Assembly (NCBI GenBank): GCA_045634325.1
Contig: JAZRAA010000040.1
Location: 61,600 to 125,599 of the forward strand
DNA: 64,000 nt
Direction: 5' to 3'
Source: URNF01 sp045634325
GTDB lineage: Bacteria > Bacillota > Clostridia > Oscillospirales > Acutalibacteraceae
Shown here piece after piece: positions 24,889 to 32,516 of this stretch; position 1 is the stretch's first letter; the number at the start of each line of letters is the position of its first letter. A program made the position numbers and the translations under genes. A model generated the notes under the pieces. That model was not told where the DNA came from. It did no database searches and saw nothing but the letters and a program-made list of their open reading frames with translations.

Positions 24889-26241
24889 TCAACCGCCAAT
24901 CAAATTCTTAATCGCATTGCAAATGGTTTCTGCCGCTTCATTGATAACAGCAAAATCTTTACCTTCCACCATCACACGAATAACCGGTTCGGTGCCGGAA
25001 GGACGCACCAATACTCTGCCGTCTCTGCCCAAAGATGCATCAACGTCCGCAATCAATTTTGCAACCGTTTCATCAGCCGCATACTTCGCTTTTGCGGCCG
25101 CATCTGCACGCACGCTGGAAAGCACCTGCGGGTAACGCGGCATCAAAGCGCCCACTGCGGAGAATTTCCAACCATGACGTTTCACAGCGGACAACAAATG
25201 CAACGCGGACAACTGACCGTCACCGGTAGTGGCAAATTCACGCATGATGATATGACCCGACTGTTCACCGCCAATGACATAGCCCTTTTCTACCATTTCT
25301 TCCAACACATAACGGTCACCCACTTTAGTGGAAGCCACGTTGATACCCGCTTCTTCGCAATAACGGAAGAAACCGAGGTTGGACATCACGGTTACAACAG
25401 CGGTATTACCCGTTAACTCATTGATGCCTTTAAGGTCTGTAGCCAGTGCGGCAATCATCTGGTCACCATCTATCACTTCGCCGTTTTCATCCACCGCTAA
25501 GCAACGGTCGGCATCGCCGTCAAATGCAACGCCGCCATCCAGTTTATGCGCTTTGACATATTCTGCAAGCGGTTCCAAATAGGTAGAGCCGCAACCCGCA
25601 TTGATGTTCACGCCATCGGGATCTAAGGACATAAAGTCACACTGGACGCCCAATTTGTCGAACAATTTTTTGGCAGTCACACTGGCAGAACCATTGGCAC
25701 AATCCACCGCAATATGCAAACCTTTCAAATCAACCGAAACGGTGGACACCAGATGCTCGATATAGTCTTCCACTGCGTTTTCACAACGGTACACGCGACC
25801 CACGTCACCACCGGTCGGGCAGGGGATCTCTTTTGCATTATCCAGCACAATAGCTTCAATTTCTTCTTCCAAGCTGTCGGACAGTTTAAAGCCTTCGCCG
25901 TTAAAAATCTTAATGCCATTATATTCACAAGGATTATGCGAAGCGGAAATCATCACTGCGGCATCCGCGTTATATGCTTTTGCCAAAAACGCAACAGCGG
26001 GGGTGGGCACTACTCCCAGCAAATGTACGTCTGCACCCACAGAACACAGACCCGCGCACAATGCGGTTTCCAGCATATCACCGGAGATACGGGTATCTTT
26101 ACCAATCAACACCTTGGGACGTTTTTTTTCAGCAGAGGTCAGCACCATTGCCGCCGCTCTGCCGATGCCGATAGCCAACTCACAAGTCAACTCCGTATTT
26201 GCAACGCCACGCGCGCCGTCCGTACCAAATAATCTTCCCAT
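24889..26241 (-). CDS. glmM: Phosphoglucosamine mutase
   Basis: GlmM interconverts glucosamine 6-phosphate and glucosamine 1-phosphate for UDP-GlcNAc and cell-wall synthesis. The 450-residue protein starts MGRLFGTDGARG, carries the active-site serine in ISASHNPCEYNGIKIF, the magnesium loop DGDADR, the sugar-binding GGEQSGHI and the phosphate loop RPSGTEPVIRVMVEG. AAGGAG lies nine bases before the ATG. Standard length, no anomalies. Confidence 0.97.
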   Translation of the reverse strand: MGRLFGTDGARGVANTELTCELAIGIGRAAAMVLTSAEKKRPKVLIGKDTRISGDMLETALCAGLCSVGADVHLLGVVPTPAVAFLAKAYNADAAVMISASHNPCEYNGIKIFNGEGFKLSDSLEEEIEAIVLDNAKEIPCPTGGDVGRVYRCENAVEDYIEHLVSTVSVDLKGLHIAVDCANGSASVTAKKLFDKLGVQCDFMSLDPDGVNINAGCGSTYLEPLAEYVKAHKLDGGVAFDGDADRCLAVDENGEVIDGDQMIAALATDLKGINELTGNTAVVTVMSNLGFFRYCEEAGINVASTKVGDRYVLEEMVEKGYVIGGEQSGHIIMREFATTGDGQLSALHLLSAVKRHGWKFSAVGALMPRYPQVLSSVRADAAAKAKYAADETVAKLIADVDASLGRDGRVLVRPSGTEPVIRVMVEGKDFAVINEAAETICNAIKNLIGG

Positions 26242-26274
26242 AAAACATAACTCCTTTTTTAAAATTAAGTTTGT

Positions 26275-27324
26275 TTACAATATCGTTATCTGCTCCGGCA
26301 CATTTTCAGTTGTACCGGGAGCAGGTAAACCCAAATGTTTGTAGGCGGCGGGTAAAACCACCCGACCGCGCGGGGTGCGGCTCAAAAAGCCGATTTGCAT
26401 CAGATACGGTTCGTACACATCTTCAATAGTCACCGATTCTTCTCCGATAACCGCTGCCACCGTGTCCAAGCCAACCGGACCACCGCCGTAATGGCGAATC
26501 ATCGCTTCCAGCATATTTCTGTCCACACGATCCAACCCCAGAGCATCCACTTCCAAACGGTCCAGCGCCTGTGCAGCAGTATCCGCATCAATCACGCCGT
26601 CGTTCATTACCTGCGCAAAATCGCGCACACGCTTTAACATACGGTTAGCAATACGCGGTGTCCCGCGACTGCGGGAAGCAATTTCCAAAGCACCGCGTTC
26701 ATCACACGGCGTATGCAAAATCTGTGCACTGCGTCGGACAATTTCCGCTAAATGTGCGGGGGTGTACAACTCCAACCGCAAAATCACGCCAAAACGATCA
26801 CGCAACGGTGCAGAAAGTTGTCCGGCGCGGGTGGTCGCGCCAATCAGCGTAAATTTCTGTAACGGCAGATGAATGGAAGAAGCGCCTTGTCCTTTGCCGT
26901 TGATAATATCAATGGAGAAATCCTCCATCGCCGGATACAAAATTTCTTCCACCGTGCGGGGCAAACGATGAATTTCGTCGATGAACAGTACGTCGCCTTC
27001 CTCCATGTTGGTGAGCATTGCCGCCAAATCGCCGGGGCGTTCGAGTGCAGGACCCGAAGTAACACGGAAATTCACGCCCAGTTCATTGGCGATAATTGCC
27101 GCTAATGTAGTTTTGCCCAAACCGGGCGGTCCGTATAATAATACGTGGTCAAGAGGTTCATGCCGCAATTTCGCGGCATCGATGAACACCGACAGGTTTT
27201 CTTTCACCTTGTCTTGACCGATATACTCAGAAAGGGTGCGCGGGCGCAATGGGTTATCCCCGTCATCCTCCGGCAGATATTCCGCCGCTACCATTCGATT
27301 TTCATAATCGGTTTCAAACTCCAT
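26275..27324 (-). CDS. ruvB: Holliday junction branch migration helicase RuvB
   Basis: RuvB is the hexameric AAA+ motor that drives branch migration with RuvA. The ATG at 27324 (349 aa) follows GGGAGGG; an ATG at 27342 overlaps the ruvA stop but has no Shine-Dalgarno. Visible are LRPRTLSEYIGQDKVK, Walker A GPPGLGKTT, Walker B LFIDEIHRL, sensor GATTRAG, the GTPRIANRMLKRVRDFAQ arginine region, and the C-terminal winged helix GGGPVGLDTVAAVIGEE...GFLSRTPRGR. Confidence 0.97.
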   Translation of the reverse strand: MEFETDYENRMVAAEYLPEDDGDNPLRPRTLSEYIGQDKVKENLSVFIDAAKLRHEPLDHVLLYGPPGLGKTTLAAIIANELGVNFRVTSGPALERPGDLAAMLTNMEEGDVLFIDEIHRLPRTVEEILYPAMEDFSIDIINGKGQGASSIHLPLQKFTLIGATTRAGQLSAPLRDRFGVILRLELYTPAHLAEIVRRSAQILHTPCDERGALEIASRSRGTPRIANRMLKRVRDFAQVMNDGVIDADTAAQALDRLEVDALGLDRVDRNMLEAMIRHYGGGPVGLDTVAAVIGEESVTIEDVYEPYLMQIGFLSRTPRGRVVLPAAYKHLGLPAPGTTENVPEQITIL

Positions 27325-27338
27325 CAAACACCCTCCCC

Positions 27339-27938
27339 TCATTTATTCGCAAGCAGTTTCAATGCACTGCGCACCAACGCCTCCACCGGCAAGTTGCTGT
27401 CCAGTTTGCCAACTGCCGCCGCCGCTTCTCCGGAAGAGAAGCCCAGCACCGTCAAAGCACTGACCGCCTGCGCAGCATTTCCCGCCGCCGAAATCGGTCC
27501 CGCTTCGGGCAAAGATACACCGTCTCCTGCCGTAGGCAATGCGCATTTATCTTTCAGTTCCAAAGCGATTCGCTGTGCGAGCTTCGGACCGACACCCGCC
27601 GCTTTGGTGAGCGCCTTGTAATCACCTGACGCCACGGCCAATGCCACTTGTTCAGGCGTGAGTTCGGATAAAATCGCAATGCCGACTTTCGGACCGACAC
27701 CCGACACAGTGGTGAGCATCTTGAAAGATGCCAATTCATTTTTATCTGCAAAGCCGAATAATTCCATCGCATCCTCACGGACGTTGAGTGTGGTATACAA
27801 CATCACTTCATTGCCGACAGCGGGCAGTTGTCTTGCCGTGTTAAAGGTGATTTGGCAAGCCATGCCCACGCCGCCGCATTCCACCACCGCCAATTTGGGT
27901 TCCGCATGGGTCAGTTTGCCGCGCACACTATATATCAT
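27339..27938 (-). CDS. ruvA: Holliday junction branch migration protein RuvA
   Basis: RuvA binds four-way junctions and loads RuvB. The ATG at 27938 (199 aa) overlaps the ruvC stop and gives the usual start MIYSVRGKLTH. Two helix-hairpin-helix motifs are seen (VSGVGPKVGIAILSEL and AAGVGPKLAQRIALELKDK), then a linker and the C-terminal domain III (ALTVLGFSSGEAAAAVGKL) that contacts RuvB. Confidence 0.97.
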   Translation of the reverse strand: MIYSVRGKLTHAEPKLAVVECGGVGMACQITFNTARQLPAVGNEVMLYTTLNVREDAMELFGFADKNELASFKMLTTVSGVGPKVGIAILSELTPEQVALAVASGDYKALTKAAGVGPKLAQRIALELKDKCALPTAGDGVSLPEAGPISAAGNAAQAVSALTVLGFSSGEAAAAVGKLDSNLPVEALVRSALKLLANK

Positions 27939-28450
27939 ATCCTCTTCCCTCGCATTTCCAGCAACGAATTTTTCACCGCCGAGCCACCGTATTGCGCGTG
28001 GCAAATTGCCATAGCGAGCGCATCGGCAGTATCGTCGGGTTTTGGCACCGCTTTCAGCCGTAACAAACGGCGGGTCATTTCCATCACCTGCGGCTTTTGC
28101 GCTTGTCCGTAACCGGTAACGGCACTTTTCACCTGCAACGGTGTGTATTCATAAAACGGCACATCGCCTTGCTGCAACGCCAACAAAATCACACCACGCG
28201 CCTGCGCCACCTCAATCGCAGTTTTCTGGTTGTTTTGAAAGTATAATTTCTCCACAGATGCGACATCGGGATGATATCGCTCAATAACCGCCGCAAGATC
28301 GCTGTGGATTTTTTCCAGACGCGCCGAAAACGGCGTTCCCGCCTTGGTAATAACGGCACCAAAATCTATCGGTGAAAACCTGCCTCTCTCGTATTGAATC
28401 ACGCCCCAACCGACAATCGCATAACCGGGGTCAATGCCGAGAATAACCAT
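27935..28450 (-). CDS. ruvC: Crossover junction endodeoxyribonuclease RuvC
   Basis: RuvC resolves Holliday junctions. The ATG at 28450 (171 aa) follows GGGAGGTG and yields MVILGIDPGYAIVGWGV with the first catalytic Asp. The other acidic residues occur in VASVEKLYFQNNQKTA, EYTPLQVKSAVTGYGQAQK and DDTADALAMAICH. First gene of the ruvCAB directon, with its own promoter 42 bases upstream. Confidence 0.97.
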   Translation of the reverse strand: MVILGIDPGYAIVGWGVIQYERGRFSPIDFGAVITKAGTPFSARLEKIHSDLAAVIERYHPDVASVEKLYFQNNQKTAIEVAQARGVILLALQQGDVPFYEYTPLQVKSAVTGYGQAQKPQVMEMTRRLLRLKAVPKPDDTADALAMAICHAQYGGSAVKNSLLEMRGKRI

Positions 28451-28491
28451 GTTTTCACCTCCCAACACTTTCTCATGGTATTATCTATAAC

Positions 28492-28520
28492 AGTATAACA
28501 TATATCTGCAAAAAATGCAA
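28492..28520 (-). promoter_or_regulatory. Promoter of the ruvCAB-glmM directon
   Basis: Minus strand -35 TTGCAT (28515-28520), a 17-base spacer, -10 TATACT (28492-28497). No GAAC-N4-GTTC LexA box was seen next to it, so ruvCAB does not look SOS-controlled here. Confidence 0.8.
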
Positions 28521-28565
28521 AACTTTCTGTTAAATTTCTTATATATTTTGTATAGAAAATTACAG

Positions 28566-28594
28566 TTGCCATATGTGCCATTTTCGTGTATACT
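28566..28594 (+). promoter_or_regulatory. Promoter of the nifS-sortase-thiI-cinA operon
   Basis: Plus strand -35 TTGCCA (28566-28571), 17 bases, -10 TATACT (28589-28594). It starts about 25 bases before nifS and is divergent from the ruv promoter. Confidence 0.8.
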
Positions 28595-28625
28595 ATAACC
28601 AACTATAAATTATGGAGTTGTGCGC

Positions 28626-29783
28626 TTGAAAATTATCTATTTAGACAACAGTGCTACCACCGCCGTGTGCCCGCAATCGGCACAAAAAGCGGTACATATC
28701 ATGCAAGAATGTTATGGCAACCCCTCTTCTTTGCACCGTTTAGGATTCGAAGCGGAAAAAGAAATCAACGCCGCCAAAGAAGTCGTTGCCGACATGATGG
28801 GCGTGCCCGCTCGTGATGTATATTTCACCTCCGGCGGCACCGAGGCAAACAACACCGCCGTTTTGGGTGCCGCACGCGCACTTGCGCGACGCGGCAAACA
28901 CATCGTCACCACCGCTGTGGAACATTCTTCGGTTGCGGCAGCGTGCGATTTGCTGGAAAAAGAAGGATTTGTCGTCACACGTCTCACCCCTGACGAAAAC
29001 GGCTGTATTACACCCGGAGCAATCGCTGCCGCCTGCCGTGAAGACACCGTTGTGGTATCCATTATGTTGGTCAACAACGAAACCGGTGCGCGATTCCATC
29101 CCGAACTGGCGGTTCCGCTCATTCGCAAACGCGCTCCGCTCGCCTTCATCCACTGTGATGCAGTGCAAGCCGCGGGTAAATTGCCGTTACACGGTGCAAA
29201 ATGGCAACTGGATGCCATGACCGTTTCCGCACACAAATTGCATGGTCCGAAAGGATGCGGCGCACTGTATCTGCGACGCGGTGCACGTATGAAACCGTTG
29301 CTACTGGGCGGCAAACAACAAGAAAGTGTGCGTCCCGGTACCGAAGCGGTACCACTGATTGCCGCTTTCGGCGAAGCAGTAAAAGCTTTACCCTCCCTGT
29401 CAGCGCAAACGGAACATTTTAAAAACTTACGCGACCATCTGGTCGGACGTTTATCTACGCTTGAAGAAGTTGTGCTGCATCTGCCGCAAGACGGCGTGCC
29501 GTATATCATACATCTGTCTGCAGTAGGCCTGCGCAGTGAAACCGTGTTGCATTTCTTATCCGAGCGGGGCATATTCGTATCCAGCGGTTCCGCTTGCTCC
29601 AAAGGTGCGAAAAGCCCCGTATTAACCGCTATGGGACTGCCCTCGGCGGAGATTGACAGTGCTATTCGTGTCAGCTTGTGTCATACCAATACCGCGCAAG
29701 ATATAGACGCCTTTGCAGACGCCCTTTCACTTGCCATTCAAACCATTGCCAGAAAAAAAGGAGCTTCCAATCATGAATCGTGA
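28626..29783 (+). CDS. Cysteine desulfurase (NifS/IscS family)
   Basis: A PLP enzyme that takes sulfur from cysteine and passes it as persulfide. The TTG at 28626 (385 aa) is chosen because GGAG lies eight bases upstream and the product begins MKIIYLDNSATT, the family start; a GTG at 28620 is too close. Also seen are HSSVAAACDLL, VNNETGARF, the PLP lysine in VSAHKLHGPKG, and the catalytic cysteine loop SSGSACSKG. With thiI two genes downstream it probably serves as the sulfur donor (NifZ-type) for 4-thiouridine in tRNA rather than for general Fe-S synthesis. Confidence 0.94.
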   Translation: MKIIYLDNSATTAVCPQSAQKAVHIMQECYGNPSSLHRLGFEAEKEINAAKEVVADMMGVPARDVYFTSGGTEANNTAVLGAARALARRGKHIVTTAVEHSSVAAACDLLEKEGFVVTRLTPDENGCITPGAIAAACREDTVVVSIMLVNNETGARFHPELAVPLIRKRAPLAFIHCDAVQAAGKLPLHGAKWQLDAMTVSAHKLHGPKGCGALYLRRGARMKPLLLGGKQQESVRPGTEAVPLIAAFGEAVKALPSLSAQTEHFKNLRDHLVGRLSTLEEVVLHLPQDGVPYIIHLSAVGLRSETVLHFLSERGIFVSSGSACSKGAKSPVLTAMGLPSAEIDSAIRVSLCHTNTAQDIDAFADALSLAIQTIARKKGASNHES

Positions 29784-31311
29784 TTTCAATGAAAAAGAAT
29801 ACGCAGCGGTTGAGCAAGAGATATGGGATTTGCTGAAAAAAATGCAAGAAAAATCCTTGTCCACAAAGACCGAGCAAGAGAAGAAACCGACAAGCGAAAA
29901 AATCCTGCCGGAATTGCCCGACACGCCCAACCCCGATTTTGTAGATGCACCGCTCATATTACCTCTTGCCAATGAGCAACTGCATCCTGCAAGTGCCACC
30001 GTCAACAACGCAACACAAACAGATAAAAACAAACCCGCAAACAAACGTAGCACGGGTCTGCGCAATATGTTCCCCTCCAAATCCGACTCCATCGGTGAAA
30101 AGATGCGCAAATGCGTATTCTTGATTTGTCTGCTATTATGTATCGTCTCGTTATGCTTTTTAAGCTATTACATGGTCGTTGAACCCAAACAAGTGGAAAC
30201 CAAAAACCAGCAGTACTTAGCACTATATACCGAGCAACCCGTCAACACGACCCCCAACACCAACACCTATCCCGATGGAATGCAATCCTCTTTCCGTGGG
30301 TTATACGACGTCAATCCCGACATCGCAGGTTGGTTGAGTTTCGCTTCCAAAGGCACCGATGCATTTTTGCGTGTCAATCTGCCGGTGGTACATTGCGACA
30401 ATAACGACACCTATTTGTCCCGCTCGTTTGACGGTGAACAAAGCCGTTCAGGTACACTGTTTTTTGATGCAAGTAACAGCATTGCCAAAGATACCGATAA
30501 CAAAGTCAGCATCATCTACGGGCACAACATGGCAAGCGGTGCTATGTTTGCAGGACTAAACAAACTGGTAGATAACGTCTACCGCGCACGTGCTGCTACC
30601 ACTATTTCACTCAACACGTTGTATGACACGCAACAGTATCAAGTGTTTGCAGTGTTGGTGTGTGATGAAGATGCAACCGGCGATGCCTATTTCCCGTATC
30701 TGCGCACCTCATTTGACACAGAAGCCGAGTTCCTCGAATATGTGTCCAATTTGCGTGCACGTTCTATGTACAATTACCCCATCACCGTCAGCGGTGATGA
30801 CCAGTTGTTGATTCTGTCCACCTGCACCAACAAAAGTCAGGTCAAAATCAGTAACGGCAGATTGGTGGTAGTAGCGCGCCGTGTGAAAAAAGGCGAAAAC
30901 GCGCAAATGAATACCAATCTCATCACACAAAACGAAGATGCGATTATGCCGTATGCCTGGTATACCGCACAACAGTTGTCCCCCCACGCATTTTACACCG
31001 AAAAGAACTATACGGTACAAAACGAAGGTAACGTTGTAACGGCAACTACCACTCCCCCTACGACCACTACCGACGTTGCAACCACTACTACCAATACCAC
31101 AACTACGAGAAAAAAAGTCGTGGCAAAAAACAACAAAACGACTAAAACGAAAGCTACCACAACAACGGTAAAAACTACCACTACTGTAGCGACCACAACC
31201 ACAACTACGACTGCAACTACGACTGCAACTACGACTGCAACGACTACAGCGAACACAACTACTGCTGCTACCGGCAGTCAAACCACCCAAACGGAAGGAA
31301 CAACCACATGA
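29773..31311 (+). CDS. Class B sortase with threonine-rich C-terminal tail
   Basis: A 512-residue membrane transpeptidase. The start is the ATG at 29773 after AAGGAG, overlapping nifS. Residues 1-105 are a charged cytoplasmic region, a helix follows at about 112-137 (CVFLICLLLCIVSLCFLSYYM), and then the sortase fold. Catalytic residues of class B are all present: His251 in YGHNM, Cys351 in LSTCTNK, Arg363 in GRLVVVARR. After IMPYAW (about residue 395) comes a tail of about 100 residues made almost only of Thr with Ala, Lys and Asn, encoded partly by a 12-bp tandem repeat. No LPXTG- or NPQTN-type substrate gene is in the window. The tail may span or bind the cell wall. Confidence 0.88.
   Translation: MNRDFNEKEYAAVEQEIWDLLKKMQEKSLSTKTEQEKKPTSEKILPELPDTPNPDFVDAPLILPLANEQLHPASATVNNATQTDKNKPANKRSTGLRNMFPSKSDSIGEKMRKCVFLICLLLCIVSLCFLSYYMVVEPKQVETKNQQYLALYTEQPVNTTPNTNTYPDGMQSSFRGLYDVNPDIAGWLSFASKGTDAFLRVNLPVVHCDNNDTYLSRSFDGEQSRSGTLFFDASNSIAKDTDNKVSIIYGHNMASGAMFAGLNKLVDNVYRARAATTISLNTLYDTQQYQVFAVLVCDEDATGDAYFPYLRTSFDTEAEFLEYVSNLRARSMYNYPITVSGDDQLLILSTCTNKSQVKISNGRLVVVARRVKKGENAQMNTNLITQNEDAIMPYAWYTAQQLSPHAFYTEKNYTVQNEGNVVTATTTPPTTTTDVATTTTNTTTTRKKVVAKNNKTTKTKATTTTVKTTTTVATTTTTTTATTTATTTATTTANTTTAATGSQTTQTEGTTT
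31204..31239 (+). repeat. 12-bp tandem repeat (3 copies) inside the sortase tail
   Basis: ACTACGACTGCA occurs three times head to tail at 31204-31215, 31216-31227 and 31228-31239. It encodes TTTA units. Changes in copy number would keep the reading frame and only change tail length. Confidence 0.9.
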
Positions 31312-32489
31312 ATGATACTGTATTAAAAGAAATTCTACTGATAAAAAACGGCGAACTGGCACTCAAAGGTTTGAACCGCGGCACGTTTGAAGCGGTGCTG
31401 GTGAAAAACCTACGATACCGCCTTCGTAAACTGGGACAGTTTACCATTCGTAAGGCCCAATCCACCATTTATATTGAACCCTCCAGCCCCGATGCCGATT
31501 TGGATGCGGCAGTGGATGCGATATCCCGCGTGTTCGGTATTGCCGGATTCTCCCGCGCTTGCGTCACCGAAAAAGACATCGATGCCATCGGCAAAGCGGC
31601 TATTCAGTATTTGGAAAACGAGTTATGCGCCGCCTCCAGCTTTAAAGTGGAGTCCAAGCGAGCCGACAAGTCATTCACCTTTACATCTCCTGAAATCAGC
31701 CGAGAAATCGGTGGCAGAATTTTAGAGCATTATTCGCATCTGCGGGTAGACGTGCACGCCCCTGATATCACGGTGTATGTAGAGATTCGAGATTTCGGTG
31801 CTTATATACATGCGCCACAGTTGCCTGGTGCCGGTGGTATGCCGGTAGGTACCGGCGGCAAATGCGGTATCCTCATTTCCGGCGGCATCGACTCTCCCGT
31901 TGCAGCTTATATGATGGCAAAACGCGGTATTGAACTGACCGGTATTCATTTTGCCTCTCCCCCGTATACCAGTGAACGCGCCGAGCAAAAGGTTATCGAC
32001 CTTTTGAAACAGGTTTCCACTTATGCAGGGCGCATTCCGTTGCATATCGTACCGTTCACGCATATTCAAGAAGAAATTCAGCGCAACTGCCCCGAAGAAT
32101 ATTTCACACTGATTATGCGACGGTTTATGATGCGGCTCGCCTGTCGTATCGCCAAAGCACAAGGATGCGGCGCACTTATCACAGGCGAAAGTGTCGGACA
32201 GGTAGCCAGTCAAACAATCCCCGCACTCGCTTGCACCGATGCCGTGACCGACCTGCCGATGTTCCGTCCAGTCATTGGCATGGATAAAGAGGAAATCGTG
32301 CGTATTTCCCGTAAAATCGGTACATTTGATATTTCCATTCAACCGTTTGAGGATTGTTGTACCGTGTTTACACCCCGCCATCCCTGCACCCGCCCCAAAG
32401 TAGAGGCGGTTGCCAAAGCCGAAAGTGTTTTAGACATTGACGGGTTGGTAGAAGAAGCATTAGCGGGCGTGCGCATCATAAAAATTTGA
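31308..32489 (+). CDS. thiI: tRNA 4-thiouridine synthase ThiI (no rhodanese domain)
   Basis: ThiI activates U8 of tRNA with ATP and inserts sulfur. The 393-residue protein has the N-terminal ferredoxin-like and THUMP region (KNGELALKGLNRGTFE, ITVYVEIRDFGAYIH), the PP-loop ILISGGIDSPVAAYMM and GESVGQVASQTI. It ends without the rhodanese domain of enteric ThiI, as in Bacillota where a dedicated cysteine desulfurase partners it; nifS is in the same operon. The ATG overlaps the sortase stop (ATGA). Confidence 0.96.
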   Translation: MNDTVLKEILLIKNGELALKGLNRGTFEAVLVKNLRYRLRKLGQFTIRKAQSTIYIEPSSPDADLDAAVDAISRVFGIAGFSRACVTEKDIDAIGKAAIQYLENELCAASSFKVESKRADKSFTFTSPEISREIGGRILEHYSHLRVDVHAPDITVYVEIRDFGAYIHAPQLPGAGGMPVGTGGKCGILISGGIDSPVAAYMMAKRGIELTGIHFASPPYTSERAEQKVIDLLKQVSTYAGRIPLHIVPFTHIQEEIQRNCPEEYFTLIMRRFMMRLACRIAKAQGCGALITGESVGQVASQTIPALACTDAVTDLPMFRPVIGMDKEEIVRISRKIGTFDISIQPFEDCCTVFTPRHPCTRPKVEAVAKAESVLDIDGLVEEALAGVRIIKI

Positions 32490-32516
32490 CCGATTTGAGA
32501 TGAAAGGAGGGACAGC

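Noticed and set aside
31008..31256. Valine-rich antisense frame opposite the sortase tail
   Set aside because: It is the complement of Thr codons (ACN read as GTN) and not an independent gene.
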